This document shows, piece by piece, positions 33,087-41,026 of a stretch of DNA of 64,000 nucleotides. Position numbers and translations under genes: made by a program. Under the pieces are notes generated by a model. That model did no database searches. It saw nothing but the letters and a program-made list of their open reading frames with translations, and was not told the origin of the DNA. Location of the stretch: assembly GCA_965247705.1 (NCBI GenBank), contig CBDFHV010000033.1, positions 26,082-90,081 of the forward strand. The letters are read 5' to 3'. Numbering within the stretch: the first letter of the stretch is position 1; the number at the start of each line of letters is the position of its first letter. The stretch is from CBDFHV01 sp965247705 (GTDB taxonomy: Bacteria > Pseudomonadota > Alphaproteobacteria > Rhodospirillales > CAMCUA01).

Positions 33087-35093
33087 ATGTCTGAAGCGCT
33101 CGCCCCCCACACCATCGTCCAACTGGACGATTACAGAGCCGGCACGCCCAACGCCCGGGAGTCGGATCTGTTGACTCGCGTGGCGGATACGGTGGACGCG
33201 GCCCGAACGCAAATTCTGACCCACCAACGGGGCGATGGGCATTTCGTCTTCGAATTGGAGGCCGACAGCACCATCCCTTCCGAATACATCCTGCTGGAAC
33301 ACTTCCTGGGCGAAATCGACCACGGCCTCGAGGCCGAATTGGCCGCCTATCTCCGGTCCACGCAGTCGGAGAAGCACGACGGCTGGTCCCTGTATCACGA
33401 TGGCGACTTCAACATGTCAGCCAGTGTGAAGGCCTATTACGCCCTCAAGCTTGCCGGCAACGATCCCTCGCAGACCCACATGGTTCGGGCGCGCAAGGCG
33501 ATCCTGACCCACGGGGGGGCTGCTCGCAGCAACGTCTTTACCCGCTTTTCCCTGGCCTTGTTCGGCCAGGTCCCGTGGCGCGCCTGCCCCACGATGCCGG
33601 TGGAATTGATGCTGCTGCCACGATGGTTCCCGTTCCATATCGACAAGATCGCCTACTGGTCGCGAACGATTATCGCGCCTTTGGCGATCCTTACCGCCTT
33701 GCGTCCGAAGGCGCGCAACCCCGGCAACGTGGACATTCGCGAGCTGTTCACCTTGCCTTCGGAACAGGAACGCCACTATCTGCTGAACCCAACGGGATCG
33801 CGGCTGGGCGATATGTTCCTGATTTTGGACCGGGTGCTGAAAAGGGTCGAGCCGATTGTATTTCAGCGTCTGTTGGCCGGCCGGCGCGCCAAGGCCATCA
33901 ACCGGGCGGTGGCGTTCATCACCGAGCGCCTCAACGGTGAAGACGGGTTGGGCGGCATCTTTCCGGCCATGGCCCATACAGTAATGGCGTTCACCGCGCT
34001 CGGCTATGCCGCCGACCATCCCGACCTGGTTACCGCCAAGGCGGCGGTGCGCCGTCTGATTGTGCGCAAGGACGGGCAAAGCTACTGCCAGCCCTGTTTC
34101 TCGCCGGTGTGGGACACCGGGCTCGTCTGTCACGCCCTCCTCGAGGCGGGAGAACCGGCGATGGGAAAACCCATCGCCAAGGCCACCGACTGGCTGCTGG
34201 CCTGCGAAATCCGTGACGTGCGCGGCGATTGGGCCGTCTGGCGCCCGAACCTCAAGCCGGGCGGATGGGCCTTCCAGTACCGCAACGACCACTACCCCGA
34301 CGTGGACGACACGGCCGTGGTCGTGATGGCCCTCGATCGGGCCGACGACCCCCGCTGCCGCGCGACTGTGAAGCGGTCCACCGACTGGATTCTTGGCATG
34401 CAGTCAAAAAACGGCGGATGGGGCGCCTTCGACGCGGACAACACCTATACCTACCTCAATCACATTCCCTTCGCCGACCACGGCGCCCTGCTGGACCCGC
34501 CGACGGCGGATGTCTCGGCCCGCTGCCTGGGGATGCTGGCCCAATTGGGCTTTCGGCAGGATCATCCGGCGGTGCGCCGGGCCATCGATTATCTCAAAAA
34601 CGAGCAGGAAGCGGACGGCTCCTGGTTCGGCCGTTGGGGAACCAACTACATTTACGGAACGTGGTCGGTGCTCGTGGCCTTCAACGCGATCGGCATCGAA
34701 CCCCATTCCCCGGGGATCCGCCGTTCCGTCTCATGGCTCAAGGAACGCCAGCGTCCCGATGGCGGATGGGGCGAAGACGGTGCCACCTACGAACCTGAGC
34801 GGCGGACCGAATGCAAGGAGAGCACACCGACCCAAACCGCCTGGGCCGTGCTTGCCCTGATGGCCGCCGGGGAGGTCGACAGCGCAGCTGTCCAACGGGG
34901 CATCGAATACCTCCTGGCCGCGCCTCGGAAGGCTGACGGAGAATGGGTGGAGACCTGGCACACGGCCGTGGGATTCCCCAGAGTCTTCTATCTGAAGTAC
35001 CATGGATACGCGGCCTTCTTCCCCCTGTGGGCCCTGGCCCGCTACCGCAACCTCAAGCGATCCAACGCCCGCACCCCGGCCTATGGGATTTAG
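33087..35093 (+). CDS. shc: Squalene-hopene cyclase
   Basis: A 668-residue class-II triterpene cyclase. The catalytic DXDD motif is DVDD at about residues 405-408, and several QW repeats (for example ADGSWFGRWGTNYIYGTWSVL and RPDGGWGEDG) are visible along the chain. It converts squalene to hopene and diplopterol, membrane-ordering hopanoids. It stands alone here: none of the hpnCDE squalene-synthesis or hpnG/H elaboration genes are adjacent in the window. Length is normal for the family. Confidence 0.95.
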   Translation: MSEALAPHTIVQLDDYRAGTPNARESDLLTRVADTVDAARTQILTHQRGDGHFVFELEADSTIPSEYILLEHFLGEIDHGLEAELAAYLRSTQSEKHDGWSLYHDGDFNMSASVKAYYALKLAGNDPSQTHMVRARKAILTHGGAARSNVFTRFSLALFGQVPWRACPTMPVELMLLPRWFPFHIDKIAYWSRTIIAPLAILTALRPKARNPGNVDIRELFTLPSEQERHYLLNPTGSRLGDMFLILDRVLKRVEPIVFQRLLAGRRAKAINRAVAFITERLNGEDGLGGIFPAMAHTVMAFTALGYAADHPDLVTAKAAVRRLIVRKDGQSYCQPCFSPVWDTGLVCHALLEAGEPAMGKPIAKATDWLLACEIRDVRGDWAVWRPNLKPGGWAFQYRNDHYPDVDDTAVVVMALDRADDPRCRATVKRSTDWILGMQSKNGGWGAFDADNTYTYLNHIPFADHGALLDPPTADVSARCLGMLAQLGFRQDHPAVRRAIDYLKNEQEADGSWFGRWGTNYIYGTWSVLVAFNAIGIEPHSPGIRRSVSWLKERQRPDGGWGEDGATYEPERRTECKESTPTQTAWAVLALMAAGEVDSAAVQRGIEYLLAAPRKADGEWVETWHTAVGFPRVFYLKYHGYAAFFPLWALARYRNLKRSNARTPAYGI

Positions 35094-35301
35094 CTGATCG
35101 TGACGGAACGGAGCCGGTATGCGGTTCCGATCCATCGTGCAAATCCGCTCAGCGCCAGCTCGCTGGAAAAAAATATCGGGTCGCTCGATCGCCCCTGGCG
35201 ATGCCAATCGACCCGGATCCGCTATTGCGCTCCTTTGGGTTACCCCAGTGGAGCGCCCGCGATAAGCTGGCACGGCCGACGACACGCGAGGGGAAGATTT
35301 C
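35094..35301 (+). other. Intergenic region before the glutamine-synthetase-like gene
   Basis: 208 bp without a supported gene. It contains a possible hairpin (CGGAAC paired with GTTCCG near 35103-35130) that could end the cyclase transcript, a short A tract near 35167, and the GAGGGG ribosome-binding site of the next gene. No clear promoter boxes were identified. Confidence 0.4.
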
Positions 35302-36669
35302 GTGGAACCGAGGAAGGTGAAAACCGCCGCCGACGCCCGACGCATTGTCGAGGCCCGGGGTTTGAAGCACGTGAAGGTGGGGGTGATCGACCTCGACGGC
35401 GTGCTGCGCGGCAAGTACATGAGCCGGGAGAAGTTCCTTTCGGCCCTCGACGGCGGCTTCGGATTCTGCGACGTCATTTTGGGCTGGGATACCAACGATC
35501 AGCTCTATGACAACGTCGCCCACACGGGTTGGCACACCGGCTATCCAGACACGCCGGTACGCATCCTCCCCGCGTCGTGCCGCGAAATCCCGTGGGAAGA
35601 CGGCATGCTGTTTTTCCTTGGCGAACTGGGGGAAACGCTGGAGGCCCTTTGCCCCCGGGCCGTCCTGCGCCGCACCGTCGAGCGCGCCGCCGCTTCGGGG
35701 TTCACCTGCAAGGTCGGCTTCGAGTACGAGTTCTTCGTCTTCGACGAGACGCCCCACAGCGTCCGCGAAAAGCATTATCGCGATCTCACCCCCATGGCGC
35801 CCGGCTACTTCGGCTATTCGGTGCTCAGGAACTCGACCCAATCGGATTACTACCGGGCATTGCTGGACACCTGCGAAGCCATGGACTTCGGGCTCGAGGG
35901 CCTGCATGAGGAAACGGGCCCGGGAGCCCTGGAAGCTGCCCTCCGGGCCGACGAGGCGACCTGCGCCGCCGACAAGGCCGCGCTGTTCAAGCTATTCACC
36001 AAAATCCTCTCCCAGCGCTTGGGCAAGATGGCGACTTTCATGGCCAAGTGGTCAACCGATTGGCCGGGTCAGAGCGGCCACATTCACATGTCGCTCTCGG
36101 GTCCCCGTGGGCGGTCGGCGTTCCTGGACCCCAAGGCCCCTGACGGCATGAGTGAGACCTTCCGCCACTTCATCGGCGGGCAGCAGCGCCTGATGCCCGA
36201 ACTGCTGGCCATGGTGGCGCCGACGGTAAACGACTACACCCGGCTGATCCCCGGATTCTGGGCGCCAACGGACGCCAGTTGGGGAATCGACAACCGCACT
36301 TGTGCGCTGCGCATCATTCCGGGCGCCGCCAAATCCCAGCGGGTGGAATATCGGATCGCCGCCGCGGACGCCCACCCCCACCTGGCCCTGGCCGCCGCCC
36401 TGGGGTCGGGCCTGTGGGGCATCGAGAATCGCATCGAGCCGACGGCGCCGGTGGCCGGCAACGCCTACGAGTCGTCTTTTCCCAAGCGCCTGAAACTGCC
36501 AGCGACACTGTGGGACGCGGCCCAGCGCCTGAAGGCTTCCAAGCCGGCGCGCGCCTTGTTCGGCGATGCTTTCGTCGGCCACTTCGCCGCCACCCGGGAG
36601 TGGGAAGAGCGGCAGTTCCGCAAGCACATCACCGACTGGGAATTGGAACGGTACTTCGAGATCATCTGA
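35302..36669 (+). CDS. Glutamine synthetase family protein (gamma-glutamylamine ligase-like)
   Basis: A 455-residue member of the GS superfamily with a GTG start after GAGGGGAAG. The catalytic-domain signatures are present: FEYEFFVFDE, LHEETGPGALEAAL, the ATP-binding GQSGHIHMSLS, and WGIDNRTCALRII. The divergent N-terminal beta-grasp (VGVIDLDGVLRGKYM) resembles PuuA/GlnA3-type ligases that join glutamate to amines such as putrescine or ethanolamine, rather than ammonia-assimilating GlnA. The iron-type alcohol dehydrogenase gene starts 79 bp downstream on the same strand, suggesting a two-gene unit for an amine or amino-alcohol. Substrate is inferred only. Confidence 0.82.
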   Translation: MEPRKVKTAADARRIVEARGLKHVKVGVIDLDGVLRGKYMSREKFLSALDGGFGFCDVILGWDTNDQLYDNVAHTGWHTGYPDTPVRILPASCREIPWEDGMLFFLGELGETLEALCPRAVLRRTVERAAASGFTCKVGFEYEFFVFDETPHSVREKHYRDLTPMAPGYFGYSVLRNSTQSDYYRALLDTCEAMDFGLEGLHEETGPGALEAALRADEATCAADKAALFKLFTKILSQRLGKMATFMAKWSTDWPGQSGHIHMSLSGPRGRSAFLDPKAPDGMSETFRHFIGGQQRLMPELLAMVAPTVNDYTRLIPGFWAPTDASWGIDNRTCALRIIPGAAKSQRVEYRIAAADAHPHLALAAALGSGLWGIENRIEPTAPVAGNAYESSFPKRLKLPATLWDAAQRLKASKPARALFGDAFVGHFAATREWEERQFRKHITDWELERYFEII

Positions 36670-36748
36670 GGGCGTCCATGCCATCCGTCATGCGCCGCGT
36701 CACGCCGGTCGACGGCAGCGCCTGGCTTCACCGCGAGAGGACCATCGC

Positions 36749-37924
36749 TTGAGTCACCCTACGTTGTCCGGCACCTGGAGCTATCCCACTCGAATTCTAT
36801 TCGGCGCCGGGCGGATCGCCGAGCTGCCGGAGGCCTGCCGATCCCTCGGCATCGCGAAGCCTCTGCTGGTCACCGATCCCGGACTGGCCGAGCGGCCCAT
36901 GATCCGTGACGCGATCGCCGCCAATGAAGCGGCCGGCCTGCCCACGACGCTGTTCCGCGATGTGCGGCCCAACCCCACGGGCGCCAACGTGGCGGCCGGT
37001 GTGGAGGCCTTCCGCCATGGCGGGCACGACGGGGTGATCGCCTTCGGCGGCGGCAGCGCCCTCGACGTGGGCAAACTGCTGGCCTTCGCCGTCGCTCAAG
37101 TACGGCCCCTGTGGGACTTCGAGGATGTGGGGGAGCTGTGGCAGGCGGCACGGACCGAGGGCATCGCGCCGGTGATCGCCATTCCGACCACGGCCGGGAC
37201 CGGCTCCGAGGTGGGGCGGGCGGCGGTGGCGACCAACGAGGCGACGGGGCGCAAGACGATCGTCTTCCACCCCCGCATGCTGCCCGGCGTGGTGGTCGCC
37301 GACCCGGCCCTGACCACCGGCCTGCCGGCAACCGTGACCGCTGGCACCGGCATGGATGCCCTCGCCCATTGCTTCGAGGCCTATTGCGCTCCGGGTTTTC
37401 ACCCCATGGCCGACGGAATCGCGGTGGAAGGGATGCGGTTGATCAAGGACTGGCTGCCGACGGCGGTGCGGGACGGCGCCAACATCGAGGCCCGCGCCCA
37501 CATGATGGCGGCCGCCAGTATGGGCGCGGTCGCCTTCCAGAAGGGACTGGGCGCCATCCACGCCCTGAGCCATCCCGTGGGCAGCCTCTATGACACCCAC
37601 CATGGCCTGACCAATGGGGTTTTCATGCCCTACGTCATGGCCTTCAATCGCGGTGTTATCGTCGAGAAGTGCGCCCGGCTGGCCGCCTATCTGGCGCTCC
37701 CTGAGCCCTCTTTCGACGCGGTGATGGACTGGGTGCTGGCCTTGCGGGGCGAGATCGGCATTCCCCACAGCTTAGCCGAACTTGGCGTCGAGGCGGCCCG
37801 CATCCCCGAGATGGCTGCCATGGCCGCCATCGATCCGACCGCGCCGACCAACCCGGTGCTCCTCGATAAGGGTAACCTCGCGGTCCTGTTCCGGCGGGCC
37901 CTGGAAGGCCACGTGCCCAACTGA
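36749..37924 (+). CDS. Iron-containing (type III) alcohol dehydrogenase
   Basis: With the TTG at 36749 (GAGAGG eight bases upstream) the protein has 391 residues. The NAD-binding FGGGSALDVGK, the IPTTAGTGSEV motif and the metal-ligand region (DALAHCFEAY, HALSHPVG and DTHHGLTNG) are intact. It oxidises an alcohol or reduces an aldehyde in the cytoplasm. Co-location with the GS-like ligase suggests oxidation of the alcohol end of a gamma-glutamylated amino-alcohol, or handling of an aldehyde intermediate. That link is inference. Confidence 0.85.
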   Translation: MSHPTLSGTWSYPTRILFGAGRIAELPEACRSLGIAKPLLVTDPGLAERPMIRDAIAANEAAGLPTTLFRDVRPNPTGANVAAGVEAFRHGGHDGVIAFGGGSALDVGKLLAFAVAQVRPLWDFEDVGELWQAARTEGIAPVIAIPTTAGTGSEVGRAAVATNEATGRKTIVFHPRMLPGVVVADPALTTGLPATVTAGTGMDALAHCFEAYCAPGFHPMADGIAVEGMRLIKDWLPTAVRDGANIEARAHMMAAASMGAVAFQKGLGAIHALSHPVGSLYDTHHGLTNGVFMPYVMAFNRGVIVEKCARLAAYLALPEPSFDAVMDWVLALRGEIGIPHSLAELGVEAARIPEMAAMAAIDPTAPTNPVLLDKGNLAVLFRRALEGHVPN

Positions 37925-37936
37925 GCACGACCGCGC

Positions 37937-38649
37937 CTACTGCCGTCGCCGCATTGCCTTCGCCCGCCGCTCCCCTTCATCGATCTGAAATCGGCTCATC
38001 TGCCGCACAAGCTGCTTTCGGGCCGCCGTCGGATCGAACCTGGGGTTCACCTCCATCGCTTCGGCGGCTTTCGGGATGGCGAGGTGAACCACTTGTAGGC
38101 TTCCACGTAGTCCTTCTTCAGCCCCCACCCTTCCTTGTACATGCCGCCGAGGAGGTATTGGGCGGCCGGATGGCCCTGCTGGGCGGCGCGCCGATACCAG
38201 TCGATGGCGGCGCCGTAGTCGTGGCCGACGCCGCGGCCCTTGAAGTATAGGTTACCGAGGGCGTACTGCGCCTCGGCGTGCTTGCCGAGTTGGGCCGCTT
38301 TCTGGTACCAGCGGGCGGCCTCGAAATAGTTGGTGCGGACCCCCTCCCCCCGCTCATGGAGGCGGCCCAAGCGGTACTGGGCCTCCGGCAGGCCCCGAGC
38401 GGCCGCCCGGGCGTACCAACGGGTGGCTTCCTTTACGTCCTGCTCCACACCCAGACCCCAGTAGAGCTGCTCGGCGACGGCAAGCTGCGCCGCCCCGTCC
38501 CCACCCTGGGCCCGGGGAAGCATCGCCTCGTAGCGCTTTTCGTAGGCGACCCCGCCCGCATCGGTGTCGAAGTCAAGGGACGCCAGGTAGGCGAACATGC
38601 CACCGGAAAGAAACACGGCGAGAATGGTGATGAAAACCAAGCGTTTCAC
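37937..38649 (-). pseudogene. Sel1-repeat protein, frameshifted near its 3' end
   Basis: The gene starts at 38649 with a membrane helix (about residues 4-24), then four Sel1-like repeats (for example AQYRLGRLHERGEGVRTNYFEAARWYQKAAQLG). As written, the frame leaves the repeat after EAYKWF at about 38086 and stops at 38047. The proper continuation (HLAIPKAAEAMEVNPRFDPTAARKQL to a stop at 37937) is present in the next frame. One missing C (TTCACCTC instead of TTCCACCTC) explains it; restored length is 237 residues. This is either a recent mutation or a sequence error. Sel1 proteins usually act as interaction scaffolds. Confidence 0.8.
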
Positions 38650-38701
38650 GGCAACGGCTCCGGCGGTCCGTCGTCAAGGAAACATGGGCCGTGGGGGAAT
38701 A

Positions 38702-39178
38702 TCAACGGGAGCGGATGGATAGGGGGGTCCTATCGCGCCGGCGGCACCAGGTTGTGATCGTTTTCGCCAACTTTCTGCTGGTGGAACGGATGGGCCGCTC
38801 GTAACAGGTCACGTTGCCCAGGGTCCGGTAGCAGTGGATGTCCGGATTGGGTACGGCTTCATCCTCTAAACAGTAGGTGAGGATGAAGGAACGCACACCC
38901 TCCTGTTGGGTGGTCAACCAGTAAAAGCGCCCTTCCACATAGGTGGAGACGCCCATTTGGCGGGCCTTGAGTACCAGCAGCCGAACTCGCCCCGTCTCTC
39001 GCCGCTGTCTATTCACCAACCGATCCAGCGTCCGCTGCGCTTCGTTCAGCCTGAACGGCAGGACCGCCCCGGACTTCGACCGGACTTGAAGACAAGTCGC
39101 CGCATAGCGGGAGAAGGTCCTCGGGTGCGAGACCGAACGTTTTGGGGAATTCCGCCCTGCAGGATTTCCTACCGCCAC
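38702..39178 (-). pseudogene. Phage terminase large-subunit remnant
   Basis: Residues about 40-95 of this frame (FRLNEAQRTLDRLV through VLKARQMGVSTYVEGRFYW and QQEGVRSFILT) match the N-terminal ATPase region of terminase large subunits, with the KARQ-G-ST Walker-A-like motif. After FILT the sequence stops resembling the family, and no downstream nuclease domain or other phage gene is present. It is therefore a decayed fragment of a prophage or gene-transfer unit, flanked by the broken Sel1 gene and an AT-rich stretch. Confidence 0.65.
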
Positions 39179-39477
39179 AAGTTGCGCTCCGCTTCAGACG
39201 ATGGAAACGAAAGAAGCCCGCCGGCGAAGCATGGCGGGCTCGGATGCACTTTTCGAATATGACGCAAAAATACTATTATGCCTCCAGTGTCGCAAGGAAA
39301 AAGTTTTATAGATATGTTTATCACATTAAAATAGCCAATCTCTTAAGATCCTGGGGCGCTGGACGGCTATCGAGCGTTCCGCTGTTGCAAGGCAATCCGC
39401 GAGATGGAAACATGCACGCGAAACCGGGTCAGGATTGCCCGGACAGTCGCCCAACGATGAAAGTCGAGATTGCTCCC
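39179..39477. other. Non-coding, partly AT-rich region before mlaC
   Basis: About 300 bp with no supported gene. It begins with the tail of the terminase relic, contains a terminator-type hairpin (39216-39241), then an AT-rich stretch (about 39241-39350) unlike the surrounding high-GC DNA. This AT-rich stretch is the likely promoter region for mlaC-sel1-mlaA or a foreign remnant. Confidence 0.5.
39216..39241 (-). terminator. Terminator-type hairpin
   Basis: AGCCCGCC pairs perfectly with GGCGGGCT around a 10-base loop. On the minus strand the stem is followed by TCTTTCGTTT, as in an intrinsic terminator, yet no minus-strand gene lies to its right. It may be left from the element that carried the terminase gene. 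Confidence 0.55.
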
Positions 39478-40098
39478 ATGACCACGAAGTTGTTTTTTGC
39501 AATCGTGTGGGTCGTCGCCACGTTGACCACCGCGCCCTCAAGCTCCGCCTCGACGGGAACGTCCGCATCGGACTTTATTCGCGACCTGGGCGACAAGGCG
39601 ATCGAGGTACTACGGACCTCCGAAAGCAGTCTGGAAGAGCGCGAAGCGCGATTTCGTACTTTGCTGAAGGACGGGTTCGATATTCAGTTCATCGGCCGTT
39701 TCGTGCTCGGCAAGGAATGGCGCCGCGCGACACCCGAACAACGCAGCGACGACCTCAACCTGTTCAACGAGTACATCCTGCGAACCTACTCGACGCGGTT
39801 CGGCGGCTACGCCGGGGAGTCCTTGAGCATCGTCCGAGAACGCCCGGCCGGCAAGCGCGACGTTCTCGTAACAACGCGGATCGACCGACCCGGCGGTCAG
39901 CCGATCAAGGCGGACTGGCGCGTGCGGGTTATTGAGGGGCAGCACAAGATCATCGATATCATGGTCCAAGGCGTCAGCATGGTCCTGACCCAACGCTCCG
40001 AATTCGCCGCGCTGATGAAACGGGGCGGTGTCAACGGATTGATCGAGGCCTTGCGGGCGCGCACGGACAAGTTTCCGGCGACCGCATCCGCACGATGA
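39478..40098 (+). CDS. mlaC: MlaC-family phospholipid-binding ABC transporter periplasmic protein
   Basis: A 206-residue Ttg2D/MlaC family protein with a signal peptide (MTTKLFFAIVWVVATLTT) and the helix-rich lipid-binding domain (SLEEREARFRTLLKDGFDIQFIGRFVLG, then YSTRFGGY). It ferries phospholipid between MlaA at the outer membrane and the inner-membrane MlaEF complex. Start is uncertain: ATG 39478 gives a compact signal peptide, while ATGs at 39457 and 39412 are in frame. It heads an apparent operon with a Sel1-repeat gene and mlaA, separate from mlaEF at 27 kb. Confidence 0.85.
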   Translation: MTTKLFFAIVWVVATLTTAPSSSASTGTSASDFIRDLGDKAIEVLRTSESSLEEREARFRTLLKDGFDIQFIGRFVLGKEWRRATPEQRSDDLNLFNEYILRTYSTRFGGYAGESLSIVRERPAGKRDVLVTTRIDRPGGQPIKADWRVRVIEGQHKIIDIMVQGVSMVLTQRSEFAALMKRGGVNGLIEALRARTDKFPATASAR

Positions 40099-40138
40099 TT
40101 ACGCCGACATCGCTGAGAGAGGTGAAGGAGACGCTCCA

Positions 40139-40984
40139 ATGACCCGACGCAAGGAAATTCGCGCAATCAACATGGCACCAAAGATGGGACTCGTGGCGAC
40201 TGTTCTCGCGAGTGTCCTGGCGCTGGCGACGGCGGGACCCGCCACGGCCGCCGACTTCGACACGGGATGGAAGGCCTACCAGGATGGAAACTTCGCCGTG
40301 GCGCTGCAAGAGTGGCAACCTCTGGCCGATGCCGGGGACGCTCGGGCCCTCTACAACCTTGGGATCATGCACGATGCAGGTCGCGGCGTGGCGCATGACC
40401 CCGCCCGGGCGGTGAGCCTATGGCGCAAGGCTGCCGAAGCGGGCCACGGCATGGCGCAACACAATCTGGCGGCCAGCCTGGTCTCCGGCGAGGGGACGGA
40501 CCAGGACTACAAGGAAGCCCTCAAGTGGCTTCAAGCAGCCGCGGACCAGGGAATAGATCGGTCGGCCTACACGTTGGGCAAGATGTACAGCTTCGGGCTG
40601 GGCATCGATCGCAACGAAGGCAAGGCCTTGGAACTGTTCCTCGTGGCCGCGAAGGCGGGGAACGTTCGGGCACAGTACAACCTGGGCAAGGCCTATCGGG
40701 ACGGCCGGGGAGCGAGCAAGGATTTCGATGAGGCGGTACGCTGGTACAAGGAGGCCGCGCAACGCGGCTACGTCAAGGCCCAGGACAGCCTCGGTCGTCG
40801 CTACGAAAAAGGCGAAGGTGTTGACAAGAATCTGGTGCAGTCCCTTTTCTGGACGACCGTTGCCGCCAACGGAGGATTGGCCCGGGCCAAACAGAATCGC
40901 AACCGGCTTCTGAACATGATGGACGACGTCAGTATCCGAAAGGCCGAGGCGATGGTCGCGGCATTCAAGCCCAAGGCTCGCTAG
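40139..40984 (+). CDS. Secreted Sel1-repeat protein
   Basis: A 281-residue protein with a signal peptide (ending near ATA-ADF) and about six Sel1-like repeats from residue 40 on (for example DARALYNLGIMHDAGRGVAHDPARAVSLWRKAAEAG). The C-terminus ends with a short unrelated helix. Sel1 repeats form solenoid scaffolds for protein contacts. It lies between mlaC (40 bp upstream) and mlaA (42 bp downstream), so a periplasmic partner role in the lipid-asymmetry system is a testable inference. The nearby broken gene at 37937 is a diverged relative. Confidence 0.85.
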   Translation: MTRRKEIRAINMAPKMGLVATVLASVLALATAGPATAADFDTGWKAYQDGNFAVALQEWQPLADAGDARALYNLGIMHDAGRGVAHDPARAVSLWRKAAEAGHGMAQHNLAASLVSGEGTDQDYKEALKWLQAAADQGIDRSAYTLGKMYSFGLGIDRNEGKALELFLVAAKAGNVRAQYNLGKAYRDGRGASKDFDEAVRWYKEAAQRGYVKAQDSLGRRYEKGEGVDKNLVQSLFWTTVAANGGLARAKQNRNRLLNMMDDVSIRKAEAMVAAFKPKAR

Positions 40985-41026
40985 CGCGCCGTCTCGTGCC
41001 GGTCCTCCGAGCGGGTTGAAATCGAC

